Positions 15,929-24,485 of a DNA stretch of 33,077 nt are shown in pieces. Numbering within the stretch: position 1 is the stretch's first letter; the number at the start of each line of letters is the position of its first letter. The stretch is taken from assembly GCA_016871155.1 (NCBI GenBank), contig VFZO01000040.1:1-33077 (forward strand), given 5' to 3'. Source of the stretch: Acidobacteriota bacterium (GTDB lineage: Bacteria; Acidobacteriota; Terriglobia; Bryobacterales; Bryobacteraceae). The translations under genes were made by a program, and so were the position numbers. The notes under the pieces were generated by a model. The model was not told where the DNA came from, searched no databases, and was given only the letters and a program-made list of their open reading frames with translations.

Positions 15929-16120
15929 CTACTTGCCCCCGGCTGGCCCCAGGCACGCCGGCACGGGTACAGCGTGAGGCAGCGGGCTGATCCCAACGCC
16001 CAGCGCGCGAATTTGCGGCACGGCTTTAAACCCCGTTCCACGGACATCCGCCTGATGCAACGCACAGGCGGCGGGCAAGCGGCCGGTACCAGCACCGCGG
16101 ATCAGTGCATGCGGCTTCAA
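15929..16120 (-). pseudogene. Remnant of an FAD-dependent monooxygenase N-terminus
   Basis: The 63-codon frame reads ALIRGAGTGRLPAACALHQ and then DVRGTGFKAVPQIRALGVG, followed by SPLPHAVPVPACLG and a stop. This is recognisably the FAD-binding start of aromatic-ring monooxygenases (usual form: GAGIGGLTAALALHQAG, then VFEAVPEIRPLGVGI and LPHAVR). The last Gly of the GxGxxG loop is Arg, and many positions are changed to Pro or Arg. The remaining 300 or more residues are missing; the frame stops at 15929, just before the DUF429 start. The fragment begins exactly at the stop of the SBBP protein gene, so a deletion probably joined them. The match is by memory of the family pattern. Confidence 0.6.
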
Positions 16121-19100
16121 CGGACCGGCAGCGTAACTGCCTCCGAACTTAGCTTGTCGCCCACCCGCAACTGCAAGCGCCGGTCGCCGCCCGCCAGTCC
16201 TTCCGGCACAACGAAGTTCACCTGCATCACGCCGGCGACTTGGCCAGGCGCGCCACCGGCGTAGGCAGGCACAATCTCCCGCCCGTCGATCACGACGCGC
16301 ACGGGCAGCTTCGGCCGGGGCAGCGGCACGGCGGCGGGACGGCCATCCACTCCGGCGGGATCCGTGGCGCCCTCGCCCGTCGCGAACAGAATCAGTATTT
16401 CGCCGGCAATGGCCGGCTCGGCGGATGTGACGAACGCGCCGCTGGCGCGCGTCACGGCGCCGGCGCCGGCACCGGTCGACGACTGCGTGAAAATCCCGGG
16501 TGCGGAGGCCAGCACGGGAATCGCGACTCCCGTGGAAACCCGGCCCTCAAACTCCACCTGGACGATCACTTCGCGCTTTCCCTCCACGTCATAGGGAACG
16601 ACTGCGCTCACCTGCTGCGTCGCCGCGAGTATCATCGCTCCCGGCGTGCCATCGAACAGGACCCGTGTCCCGGCAAGCCGCGTCGCAACAAACCCGCGCC
16701 CGTCCAACTGCAGAGACGCCGTCGACGATGCCATGTTCTGCCCGAAGATCGTGAGCATTTGGCCGGGGGCTATGCCGCCTTCCACGCCCACGGCGCGAAA
16801 ACTTGCGGCGTTGGTAATGCCGCCCGCCGGCACCACTGGCGGTGGCGGCGACAGCGGCGCAACCAGCGTGATGAACCCCTCCACAAACTTCGTGTTATCC
16901 GCCGCCGCAGCGGCCCGAACGGTAACGGTGGAGCCTACCAGGAGCGTGGCGGGCGCCGTGTAAAGGCCGGTCGAAGTGATGGACCCGACATTGGGCGTCA
17001 GCGTCCACACCACCCGCGTATCGGGTCCGCCGCTCACCACCGCGGTGAATTGCTGCGTCTGCTGCGGCCCCAGCGAGGCTGCCCGCGGCGTCATCGTAAT
17101 CGTAAGCCGGTTCACCAAAGTGACGGCGGCTTGCGCGACCTTTGTGCCGTCCGCTTGGCTGATGGCGGACACGGTCACGACCGGGGACCCGGTGAACGAT
17201 TGCGGCGCGGTGTAGAGGCCCGTGGATGTAATGGTCCCGATGTCCGGAAAGATCGACCATCGAACCGCCGTGTTTCCGCTATTGGAAACTGTCGCAGTGA
17301 ACTGCTGGGTCTCACGCGGGCCCAGGGTCGCGCTTACTGGTGTCAACGACACGGAAATTTCGCTCATCAGCGCCACGAAGCCGTCGGCTGCTCCCAGCGG
17401 CGCCGAGGCCAGCGACCCGGAAACGCCGGGCAGCGAAGGCGAGTTCGTAACACCCGCCAGCCACGTGCGCCCGGCGCCATCGATGGCGATCGCGTGGACC
17501 GTATCGTCGCCGGAACCGCCGAAATAGGTCGAAAACTGTAACAAATTGCCTCCCGCGGTCACGCGCGTGAGAAATCCGTCCACGCCTCCGCGCGGCTCGA
17601 ACGCTGCCAGCGAACCATCGTTGCGCATGGGGAAATTCGGCGAGCTGGTTGCTCCGGCAATGTACGCATTGCCAATCGAATCCACTGCAAGCGCGTAGGC
17701 CTGGTCCTCGCCGTCGCCGCCGAGGTAGGTGCCGTAGACAAGGCTCGAGCCTTGCGGATCCAGCCGTGCGACAAAGGCGTCGGGGGTCAGTGCCGGCACC
17801 GGCTGGGCGGCATTGCTCGTCACCGGCAGGTCCGAAGAGATCGTTTGGCCAGCAATGTAGGCGTTTCCACGTCCATCCACGCCAATCCCACGCGCGAACT
17901 CGCTGCCCGTACCACCGTAGAAAGTGGAGTATGTCAGGCCGGACCCGTTCGGCAGCAGCTTCGTCACGAACGCATCGGACGCGCCGCGCCGTGTTTTCTG
18001 GTAGGCCGCGTCCGTGACAGGGAAGTTCTCCGATCGCGTCTCACCCGTCACATACGCTGCGCCGGCCGCATCCACGGCAACAGCCGCGCCTACATCAATG
18101 CCGAAACCGCCTAACAACGTCGAATAAACCAACGATCCTCCGTCGGCCGCCAATTTCGTGACGAAAGCGTCTCCACCGCCGCGCGCCGGCAACGTCTCTC
18201 GCGAGGTGGACGGAAAATCCGTCGAATCGGTGCGGCCTGCTACATACACGGCGCCCGCCGTGTCGAGCGCGATGGAGTTGCCCACATCGCTCGCCGCTCC
18301 GCCCAGATAGGTGGAATATACGATCTGCGATCCGTTCGGCGCTAGCTTCAGAACAAAAGCATCGGTTATGGCGTTGCCGCCCAACAGGCTCTTTTGCGGC
18401 GCATTTGCGCTAACTGGGAAGTTGTTCGAGGCGGTTTGACCGGTGACGTACGCAGCGCCCGTCGCATCCACGGCGATCGCCACGCCGGTATCCACGCTCG
18501 AGCCGCCGATGTAGACGCCGTAGACAAGCCCTCGCCCCGATGGATTAATCTTCGCGACAAAGACATCCTGCGAACCAAAAGTCCGCCCGCTGGTCGTCCC
18601 TGGAAAATCCACACTCAGGGTCGAACCTGCGACGTAGACGTTGCCCTGAGGGTCCACGGCAATGCCACGCACCTCGTCGGCCAGGCTCCCTCCCAGATAT
18701 GTTGCGTAGGTCAACACAGGATCGATCACCAGTTCTCGCGAACGATCGTAGGCGCCAACCGCGAATCCGTACTCTCCGCCGCCGAGCGACACGAAACGCG
18801 CGTCAATCGAGCGCACTCCTTGCTTCGCAACAGGCCGTTTCCAGACCAGCCCGTTCGGCAGCGCCAACGATCCGTCGGCTGCGATCTCACCGCTCACGCG
18901 GAACCGGATTGCCGATGGATCGGCGCCCGGGCCCACCACGAAGTCGTACTCCATTCGCCTTTCGCTGCCGTAGTAAACCAGGTCCACACCCGCGAAAATA
19001 CCGGAAACGCGAAGGCCCGAGAAAGCCGTGTATGCCGCCCGGGCCGGGCCTTGGTAGGAGTAGATCGCCGCTTGCCGGCCCTCGCCGCGCGCTTTCGCAT

Positions 19101-19299
19101 CGCGGTTGCCCGTCCACCGCAGCTCCGTTGCGCCGGTTCGCGTACCGAGGACCATCCCAGCGCCATCCACCCGCACGGCGTAACCGTTGCCCCGAACCTG
19201 GAACACGCCTTCGCCGCGCTGTTCGAACAGGATCGGCGCCTCCACGTTCGCCGCCATCCTGGCGGCCGATATCAATGCGAACAGTACGGCGGTTCTCAT
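16117..19299 (-). CDS. Secreted SBBP beta-propeller protein with Ig-like and Solibacter C-terminal domains
   Basis: 1060 aa with a short Sec signal (RTAVLFALISAARMAAN). Residues 20-195 match the N-terminal region found before SBBP repeats (FAGVDLVYYG, MEYDFVVGPGADP). Seven repeats of about 60 residues follow (about 197-640), each with a pattern like YSTYLGG...AIAVD..G.AYV.G.T..FP; seven units would close a seven-bladed propeller. Two Ig-like domains follow (about 650-735 and 735-820), each ending GTITSTGLYTAP or GSITSTGLYTAP. From about 826, GITNAASF...APGQMLTIFGQNM, APGIFTQ and LILFATGEGATDPAGVDG identify the C-terminal domain typical of Solibacter (TIGR03437). GGAG lies 8 bases before the ATG. 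Probably an extracellular or surface adhesion/binding protein; no enzymatic residues seen. Confidence 0.88.
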   Translation of the reverse strand: MRTAVLFALISAARMAANVEAPILFEQRGEGVFQVRGNGYAVRVDGAGMVLGTRTGATELRWTGNRDAKARGEGRQAAIYSYQGPARAAYTAFSGLRVSGIFAGVDLVYYGSERRMEYDFVVGPGADPSAIRFRVSGEIAADGSLALPNGLVWKRPVAKQGVRSIDARFVSLGGGEYGFAVGAYDRSRELVIDPVLTYATYLGGSLADEVRGIAVDPQGNVYVAGSTLSVDFPGTTSGRTFGSQDVFVAKINPSGRGLVYGVYIGGSSVDTGVAIAVDATGAAYVTGQTASNNFPVSANAPQKSLLGGNAITDAFVLKLAPNGSQIVYSTYLGGAASDVGNSIALDTAGAVYVAGRTDSTDFPSTSRETLPARGGGDAFVTKLAADGGSLVYSTLLGGFGIDVGAAVAVDAAGAAYVTGETRSENFPVTDAAYQKTRRGASDAFVTKLLPNGSGLTYSTFYGGTGSEFARGIGVDGRGNAYIAGQTISSDLPVTSNAAQPVPALTPDAFVARLDPQGSSLVYGTYLGGDGEDQAYALAVDSIGNAYIAGATSSPNFPMRNDGSLAAFEPRGGVDGFLTRVTAGGNLLQFSTYFGGSGDDTVHAIAIDGAGRTWLAGVTNSPSLPGVSGSLASAPLGAADGFVALMSEISVSLTPVSATLGPRETQQFTATVSNSGNTAVRWSIFPDIGTITSTGLYTAPQSFTGSPVVTVSAISQADGTKVAQAAVTLVNRLTITMTPRAASLGPQQTQQFTAVVSGGPDTRVVWTLTPNVGSITSTGLYTAPATLLVGSTVTVRAAAAADNTKFVEGFITLVAPLSPPPPVVPAGGITNAASFRAVGVEGGIAPGQMLTIFGQNMASSTASLQLDGRGFVATRLAGTRVLFDGTPGAMILAATQQVSAVVPYDVEGKREVIVQVEFEGRVSTGVAIPVLASAPGIFTQSSTGAGAGAVTRASGAFVTSAEPAIAGEILILFATGEGATDPAGVDGRPAAVPLPRPKLPVRVVIDGREIVPAYAGGAPGQVAGVMQVNFVVPEGLAGGDRRLQLRVGDKLSSEAVTLPVR

Positions 19300-19342
19300 T
19301 AGGTGTTCTCCGGATTAACGAGTTTACCAACACTCGGGTTGA

Positions 19343-19348
19343 TATACT
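19343..19348 (+). promoter_or_regulatory. Candidate -10 box of the SMP-30 gene
   Basis: TATACT, identical to the -10 box of the TonB-receptor-like gene, lies 15 bp before the ATG at 19364. No convincing -35 was found at 16-18 bp, so the promoter is weak or activator-dependent. Confidence 0.35.
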
Positions 19349-19363
19349 TGCCAATCAACCGCC

Positions 19364-20410
19364 ATGGAACACAAACTGAATCGCAGATCCCTACTCGCCG
19401 CCGCCGGTCTGGGCGCGGCCCCGCTCGCCGCGCAAATCAAACGCGACTGGAGCGGCCAGAACCCGGTCCGCTACCCGGACCCGGACATCGTCGTCATCGA
19501 CAAGCGTTTCAATAAATACAAGCTCGGCAACACGCCCATTCAGCGCCTGCATACGGGCTGCCTGTGGGCGGAGGGTCCGGCCTGGAGCGGTGTGGGCCGG
19601 TACCTCCTGTGGAGCGACATTCCGAACAACATTCAACTTCGCTGGACCGAGGAAACCGGTCATGTCAGCGTATTCCGCAACCCGGCCGGCAACTCCAACG
19701 GCAACACGTTCGATTGGGAAGGCCGCCAGATCTCCTGTGAACACGGAACCAGAAAAGTCACCCGCTATGAGCACAACGGATCGGTGACCGTGCTCGCCGA
19801 AAGGTTCAACGGCAAACTCTTGAACGCGCCGAACGATGCGGTAGTGGGCCCCGATGGCGCCATCTGGTTCACCGACCCAGGCTACGGCTCGCTGATGTGG
19901 TACGAGGGCAACAAAGGCAGCTTGGAATTAAAGGAGGCCGTCTACCGGATCGACAAGTCCGGCAAGATCGAGAAAGCGACGGACGAAATCTTCAAGCCCA
20001 ATGGCATCTGCTTCTCGCCCGACTACAAGAAGATCTACGTCGCCGACACGGGCGCCACGCACTATCCGGAAGCGCCCAAGGTGATCAAGGTATGGGATAT
20101 CAACGGGTCGAAGCTCACCAACGGCAAAGTGTTCTGCTCCATGAAACTCGACAACACCGGCGAAGGTCTGGCCGACGGCATTCGCTGCGATGTCGACGGT
20201 AACATCTGGGCCAGCGCCGGCTGGGTCGGCGAGAACTACGACGGCGTCCACATCTTCGCGCCCGATGGCCAGCGCATCGGCCAGATCCGGCTTCCGGAAA
20301 TCTGCTCCAACGTTGCCTTCGGCGGCTCGAAGCGCAACCGCATGTTCATGACCGGCAGCCAGTCGCTGTACTCGGTCTACGTCGAAACCCAAGGCGCCCA
20401 TTTCTGTTAG
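19364..20410 (+). CDS. Tat-exported SMP-30/gluconolactonase-family protein
   Basis: 348 aa. It begins with a twin-arginine signal (NRRSLLAAAGLGAAPLAAQ, arginines 7-8), so it should fold in the cytoplasm and act in the periplasm. The six-bladed propeller of the SMP-30 family is supported by the expected metal and substrate residues: Glu70 in AEGP, Asn157 in APND, Asn213 in KPNG and Asp271 in LADG. Spacing is close to that of known members (E18, N103, N154, D204 in the human protein). Members hydrolyse sugar lactones using a divalent metal. It is followed after 4 bp by a mutarotase-like gene, which suggests the pair processes a sugar and its lactone outside the cytoplasm. Confidence 0.85.
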   Translation: MEHKLNRRSLLAAAGLGAAPLAAQIKRDWSGQNPVRYPDPDIVVIDKRFNKYKLGNTPIQRLHTGCLWAEGPAWSGVGRYLLWSDIPNNIQLRWTEETGHVSVFRNPAGNSNGNTFDWEGRQISCEHGTRKVTRYEHNGSVTVLAERFNGKLLNAPNDAVVGPDGAIWFTDPGYGSLMWYEGNKGSLELKEAVYRIDKSGKIEKATDEIFKPNGICFSPDYKKIYVADTGATHYPEAPKVIKVWDINGSKLTNGKVFCSMKLDNTGEGLADGIRCDVDGNIWASAGWVGENYDGVHIFAPDGQRIGQIRLPEICSNVAFGGSKRNRMFMTGSQSLYSVYVETQGAHFC

Positions 20411-20414
20411 CCGT

Positions 20415-21548
20415 ATGAAGATGCGACTCCCCCTGCTCGCCTCCGTAGCCGCCTTCGCCCAACGCGCCGCCGAGTTCGAAACGCGGCCCGCAACGGCTTT
20501 CGAAAACGACAAACTGGAACTGCTCGTGCTCAACAAAGGGGGCGCGTTCGCCAGCCTGATTCTAAAGGACGACAGCGAAAAACTGAACCCGATGTGGAAT
20601 CCCGCCGCGCTGGCCCGCATGACCAAGGGACCGTCCCGGTTCGGGGATTCAATCGGCCACTTCGTCTGCGTCGATGGATTCGGCCCCACCTCGAAAGAGG
20701 AGGCCGCCGCCGGACTGCAGGGCCACGGCGAAGCGCACCGTCAGCCCTGGGAAATCGTGGAGAAAGGCCGCAACGGCAATACGCAGTTCATCTCCTGGCG
20801 GGCCCGCCTTCCGGTTGTCCAGGAGATCTTCACGCGCAAACTGGAGGTGGTGGACGGCGAGCAGGTTGTCTATGTCGAGAGCTCCCTGGAGAACGAACTC
20901 GCGTTCGACCGGCCCATCAACTGGGCCGAACACGGCACCATCGGCTACCCGTTCCTTGCGCCCGGCAAAACGGTAATCGACGCCAGCGTCGGCCGCTGCC
21001 AGACGCGTCCGCATCAGAACGTTCCGCCGAACCGCCGCCTGGTTTCCGAAAAGGAGTTTCAATATCCCGTGGCGCCGCTGAAGGCCGGCGGCTCGGCCGA
21101 TCTTCGCCAGATTCCGAATCCGCCCGACTCGATGGATCACACCGGCTGCCTGCTGGATCCTTCGCGCCGCCTTGGTTTCATTACAGCCATCAACCTCGAA
21201 AAACGGATGATGCTCGGCTATCTGGTGCGCCGCGAAGAGTATCCGTGGCTGCAAGAGTGGATGAACTATCCGCCGAACATGGCGCTGTCCCGCGGTCTCG
21301 AATTCGGCACTCAACCTTTCGACGTCTCCCGCCGCACCACGGTGGAGATGGGTAAGCTCTTCGACGTTCCGGCCTTCCGCTGGCTGCCGGCAAAATCGAA
21401 AATCGGAACGCGATTCCTAATGTTCTACACGCGCGTGCCGGCGGGCTTTACCAAGGTCGACGACGTCCGCCAGGAAAATGGCGAACTTGTGATCGAGGAT
21501 AAGGCCAGCCGCCAAACCATCCGGCTCAAAGCGTCACTTCCGCTCTAA
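20415..21548 (+). CDS. Exported galactose-mutarotase-like protein
   Basis: 377 aa with a short Sec signal (RLPLLASVAAFAQRAA); ATG at 20415 or 20421 would both work. The ELLVLNKGGAFASLILKDD start, the HGEAHRQPWEIVE turn and the SRGLEFGTQPFDVSRR to FRWLPAKSKIGTRFL end resemble the beta-sandwich of aldose 1-epimerase relatives. The match is to a poorly characterised branch, so epimerase activity is only suggested; the two His of the HGEAH region are candidates for substrate contact. It starts 4 bp after the SMP-30 stop, so the two are almost certainly one transcript. Its last 15 bp overlap the end of the convergent sialidase-like gene. Confidence 0.6.
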   Translation: MKMRLPLLASVAAFAQRAAEFETRPATAFENDKLELLVLNKGGAFASLILKDDSEKLNPMWNPAALARMTKGPSRFGDSIGHFVCVDGFGPTSKEEAAAGLQGHGEAHRQPWEIVEKGRNGNTQFISWRARLPVVQEIFTRKLEVVDGEQVVYVESSLENELAFDRPINWAEHGTIGYPFLAPGKTVIDASVGRCQTRPHQNVPPNRRLVSEKEFQYPVAPLKAGGSADLRQIPNPPDSMDHTGCLLDPSRRLGFITAINLEKRMMLGYLVRREEYPWLQEWMNYPPNMALSRGLEFGTQPFDVSRRTTVEMGKLFDVPAFRWLPAKSKIGTRFLMFYTRVPAGFTKVDDVRQENGELVIEDKASRQTIRLKASLPL

Positions 21549-22541
21549 CCGCACCTTGGCCAGATAGAGCGACGTTTTGCCTTCGTGGCTCGAGTAGTAG
21601 AGGATCCACAGAAGATTGTCGTGCCACACAAACCCCGGGTAGCTCGAGTCTCCCCCGCTGGGCAGCCGCAATCGTGGAACGAACTTGCCGCCGGAGATCT
21701 CGCCGATCGATGTAAAAGGTTTGGCGCGGTCGCCGCCTTCGTAGTTCCGTCCGCCGGCGGCAATCACGCCATTCGGAAGCGGCAGTAGATTCGGACCGCC
21801 AATAAAATAGCCGCTCGGCGACCAGTTCCATTCCTTATACGGCGGAGATGCCGTTCCAATCCAGGCCAGATTGCCGTCGTCCCACGTGCGGCGTGTCAGC
21901 GCCATCATGCGGCCGCCCGGAAGGAATCGGACCGCTGTCTCGTCGCCGCCCGGCACCGCCAACTCGGTCACGCTTTGAAAACTGCGTCCATCCGCGCTCT
22001 TCACCAAACGGATCTTGCGAGGATTGGAAGCCAGTTCTGCCGAGGGCGATCCATACTTCGAAACACCCCAGGCCTCCCCACGATGCCAAGTGACGCGCCA
22101 GAGCCAGTGTCCATCCTCCATAACAGGATTCGGCGCGGACCACGTCCTTCCGTCTTTCGAGAAGAACGAACGTCCTTGCCGGGTCTTGTACTCGCCATTC
22201 GGATAGTAGGAGCCGCCGGCGATGATCATCAACTCGTTCTTCGCCGTCACCGACAGATGCGGGTCACGCAAGTCCACGCCCGCCTCGGCGATCAACGCCT
22301 GCGACGTCCACACATCCCCGTCCGTCGAAGACAAAACGCGCAGCACGCCATCGTCCGGCTTGCCTTTCGACGGAGCGTGCCCCTGCCCCTCCTGCAGAAC
22401 CGCATACCAGCGCTCCTTCCAGCGGATCAGGTCGCCAAACGCCGCGTGTTTGGGTTGATCCCAGATCCGCCGCGCGGAAACGATCTCCCAATCTGACGCC
22501 CATGCGGACACCGCCGCGAACAGTAGAGTGAGAATACGCAC
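21534..22541 (-). CDS. Exported sialidase-fold (BNR repeat) protein
   Basis: 335 aa from a GTG at 22541. This start gives a clean Sec signal (RILTLLFAAVSAWASD) and begins 10 bp after the permease stop; the longer frame to 22610 runs into the permease gene. Asp-box motifs of the sialidase/BNR six-bladed propeller are visible: SSTDGDVW, FSKDGRTWSAP and the weaker KSADGRSF. The region VDLRDPHLSV carries an Arg-Asp pair like that in family active sites, but the full arginine triad of true sialidases could not be confirmed. Likely an extracytoplasmic glycan-binding or glycosidase-related protein. Third gene of an operon with the FMN-binding protein and the purine permease. Confidence 0.7.
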   Translation of the reverse strand: MRILTLLFAAVSAWASDWEIVSARRIWDQPKHAAFGDLIRWKERWYAVLQEGQGHAPSKGKPDDGVLRVLSSTDGDVWTSQALIAEAGVDLRDPHLSVTAKNELMIIAGGSYYPNGEYKTRQGRSFFSKDGRTWSAPNPVMEDGHWLWRVTWHRGEAWGVSKYGSPSAELASNPRKIRLVKSADGRSFQSVTELAVPGGDETAVRFLPGGRMMALTRRTWDDGNLAWIGTASPPYKEWNWSPSGYFIGGPNLLPLPNGVIAAGGRNYEGGDRAKPFTSIGEISGGKFVPRLRLPSGGDSSYPGFVWHDNLLWILYYSSHEGKTSLYLAKVRLERK

Positions 22542-22551
22542 GAATGCTATC

Positions 22552-23847
22552 CTACCCCGAACCGAGATAGTAAAAACGCGCCAGCAAAATTGGCGTGAGG
22601 ACCCACACAAACGGTTTGACCTCCCGCCCGCGCCCGGACGCGAGCATCAGCACCGCATAGCTGACGAACCCCAACGACAGGCCGTTGGCGATCGAGAACG
22701 TGAGCGGAATCGCGGCCATCGTTAGAAACGCCGGAATAGCCGCCAGCAGATCGTCCCAATCGATCTCCCGTACATGCGACATCATCATCGCCCCGACGAG
22801 AATTAAGGCAGGCGCCGTCGCCGCCGCCGGAATCGCGCTCACCATCGGCGCCAGCGGCAATGCAAGCCAGAACAGCAGCCCCACGACGATCGCCGTTACG
22901 CCCGTTCGCCCGCCCGCCGCGATGCCCGCCGCGCTTTCTATGTAGCTGACCACCGTCGATGTGCCGGCCGCGGCCCCCGCCATCGTCGCCACGGAGTCCG
23001 CGATCAGGATTCGTTGGATGCGCGGAATCCCACCATCGGCCTGCTGCAAGCCCGCCCGCTTCGCCAACGCCAGCAGCGTCCCCAGGTTGTCAAAGAGATC
23101 GACGAATAGGAAGGCGAAGATGATCTCCACCAATCCGAGCCGCAGCGCGCCCGCGATGTCCAGTTGAAAGGCGATGCTCTCGATGGCCGCCGGCCGCCCC
23201 ACCGAAGTCTGTCCAGTCAGGAGGGCAGCACCCGTGACCACGATCATCCCCATCAAAATGGCCGCTCGATACCCGCGCACCAGCAGCGCGCCACAGACCA
23301 CCAGCCCCGCCAGACTCAGCAGCGTTTCCGGCGCGCGCAGGTTTCCAAGCGCCAGTCCCGTCGCGGGATTGGCGGCAATCAGTCCGGCGTTCTTCATTCC
23401 GATCAGCGCGATGAACAGTCCGATTCCAGCAGCCACCGCCGCGTAAAGCGGCTTCGGGATCGACTCCACAATCCATCGCCGCACGCCCAGCGCCGTCAGC
23501 AACAGGAACAGCAAACCGGACAGGAACACGGCGCCCAACGCCGTCTGCCACGGCACGCCCATCCCTTTCACGACGCCGTAGGCGAAGTATGCGTTCAAAC
23601 CCATGCCCGGCGCCATGGCGATCGGATATCGAGCGAGCGCTCCCATCAGGACGGAGGCAAAACCGGCGGAGACGCACGTGGCGGACATCACGGCCTGCAC
23701 CGGCATGCCCGCATCAGCCAGAATCGACGGATTCACGAAAAGGATGTAGGCCATCGTCCAGAACGTCGTCAGCCCGGCGATAATTTCCTGCCGCCATCCG
23801 GTGCCCAACTCGTCGAAGGCGAAGTACCGCTCCAGTGCGCGAAACAT
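22552..23847 (-). CDS. AzgA-type purine (hypoxanthine/guanine/adenine) permease
   Basis: 431 aa with about 12-14 membrane segments. Family blocks include RQEIIAGLTTFWTMAYILFVNP, IAMAPGMGLNAYFAYGVVKG and GTSTVVSYIESAAGIAAGGRTG (each read in pieces); these place it in the COG2252/AzgA branch of nucleobase transporters. It should import a purine base by proton symport in the inner membrane; which base cannot be told. The ATG at 23847 directly abuts the stop of the upstream FMN-binding gene (TAA then ATG with no spacer). The sialidase-like gene follows after 10 bp. Confidence 0.88.
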   Translation of the reverse strand: MFRALERYFAFDELGTGWRQEIIAGLTTFWTMAYILFVNPSILADAGMPVQAVMSATCVSAGFASVLMGALARYPIAMAPGMGLNAYFAYGVVKGMGVPWQTALGAVFLSGLLFLLLTALGVRRWIVESIPKPLYAAVAAGIGLFIALIGMKNAGLIAANPATGLALGNLRAPETLLSLAGLVVCGALLVRGYRAAILMGMIVVTGAALLTGQTSVGRPAAIESIAFQLDIAGALRLGLVEIIFAFLFVDLFDNLGTLLALAKRAGLQQADGGIPRIQRILIADSVATMAGAAAGTSTVVSYIESAAGIAAGGRTGVTAIVVGLLFWLALPLAPMVSAIPAAATAPALILVGAMMMSHVREIDWDDLLAAIPAFLTMAAIPLTFSIANGLSLGFVSYAVLMLASGRGREVKPFVWVLTPILLARFYYLGSG

Positions 23848-24300
23848 TTAAGCGAACGGCACTTCCTGATACTCCAACGCCCACTCGCGCATGAAGCGCA
23901 CGCGCTCCGGCCGCACCACATAGAGCATGAATTCGGGATTGTCGATCGATCCAAGATAGGCGCGCAGCAACGGACTCTCCGACCATATCGACTCCCGCGT
24001 TTCGCGGTCGGCCACCTCCACCGCCTGGCCGGTGATCCGGAGCTGATCGTGATCCTCGGTCATGTAGCAGAGTTCAACGCGCGAGTTTGCCTCCAACTCC
24101 GAAGTCTTTCCGGACGACCGCAAGGACGCGATATAGATCGTGAACCCGTCGGTCCGCACGGGCGATACCGGCCGCACCCGCGGCTGATTGCCGGCCAAAG
24201 TCGCCATCATCGGAAATTTCGCTTTGCGGATCGCCGCCAGCGCGACGCCTGCCAACTCGCCGTCCGGAACCGGCGCGGGTAGCTTCATTTCCAATAGCAT
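23848..24300 (-). CDS. Pyridoxamine 5'-phosphate oxidase-family FMN-binding protein
   Basis: 150 aa if started at ATG 24300 (146 aa from ATG 24288). The split-barrel pattern is clear: ALAAIRKAKFPMMATLAGNQ, RVRPVSPVRTDGFTIYIAS, SRVELCYMTEDHDQLRITGQ, then a C-terminal strand VRPERVRFMREW. It matches small PNPOx-like flavoproteins (general stress/FMN reductase type) rather than PdxH itself. The ligand could be FMN, F420 or heme. No strong Shine-Dalgarno is present at either ATG. First gene of the operon with the purine permease and the sialidase-like gene. The 185 bp upstream holds only an 8-bp hairpin (24448-24467). Confidence 0.78.
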   Translation of the reverse strand: MLLEMKLPAPVPDGELAGVALAAIRKAKFPMMATLAGNQPRVRPVSPVRTDGFTIYIASLRSSGKTSELEANSRVELCYMTEDHDQLRITGQAVEVADRETRESIWSESPLLRAYLGSIDNPEFMLYVVRPERVRFMREWALEYQEVPFA

Positions 24301-24485
24301 AATGCGGATCGCGTGAAGCGCGGGCGATGATCCCTCCTGATGAAACGGCGCTGCTGCAAAACCGAGAGAGGCAAAGCTTGGGAACTGCCTCGCTTCGTTA
24401 TGCGCTGGCCGCCTGATCGGAGCCGGGAGCGATCCGGCGGCCGCGGGCCGAATTGGCCTCAATTCGGATATTGCACCAGAGCCAG

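Noticed and set aside
24333..24338. Perfect AGGAGG on the minus strand upstream of the FMN-binding gene
   Set aside because: No start codon at a useful distance; the first ATG is more than 30 bases away.
24448..24467. 8-bp hairpin CCGAATTG/CAATTCGG after the RraA-like gene
   Set aside because: No T-tract on either side, so not called a terminator.
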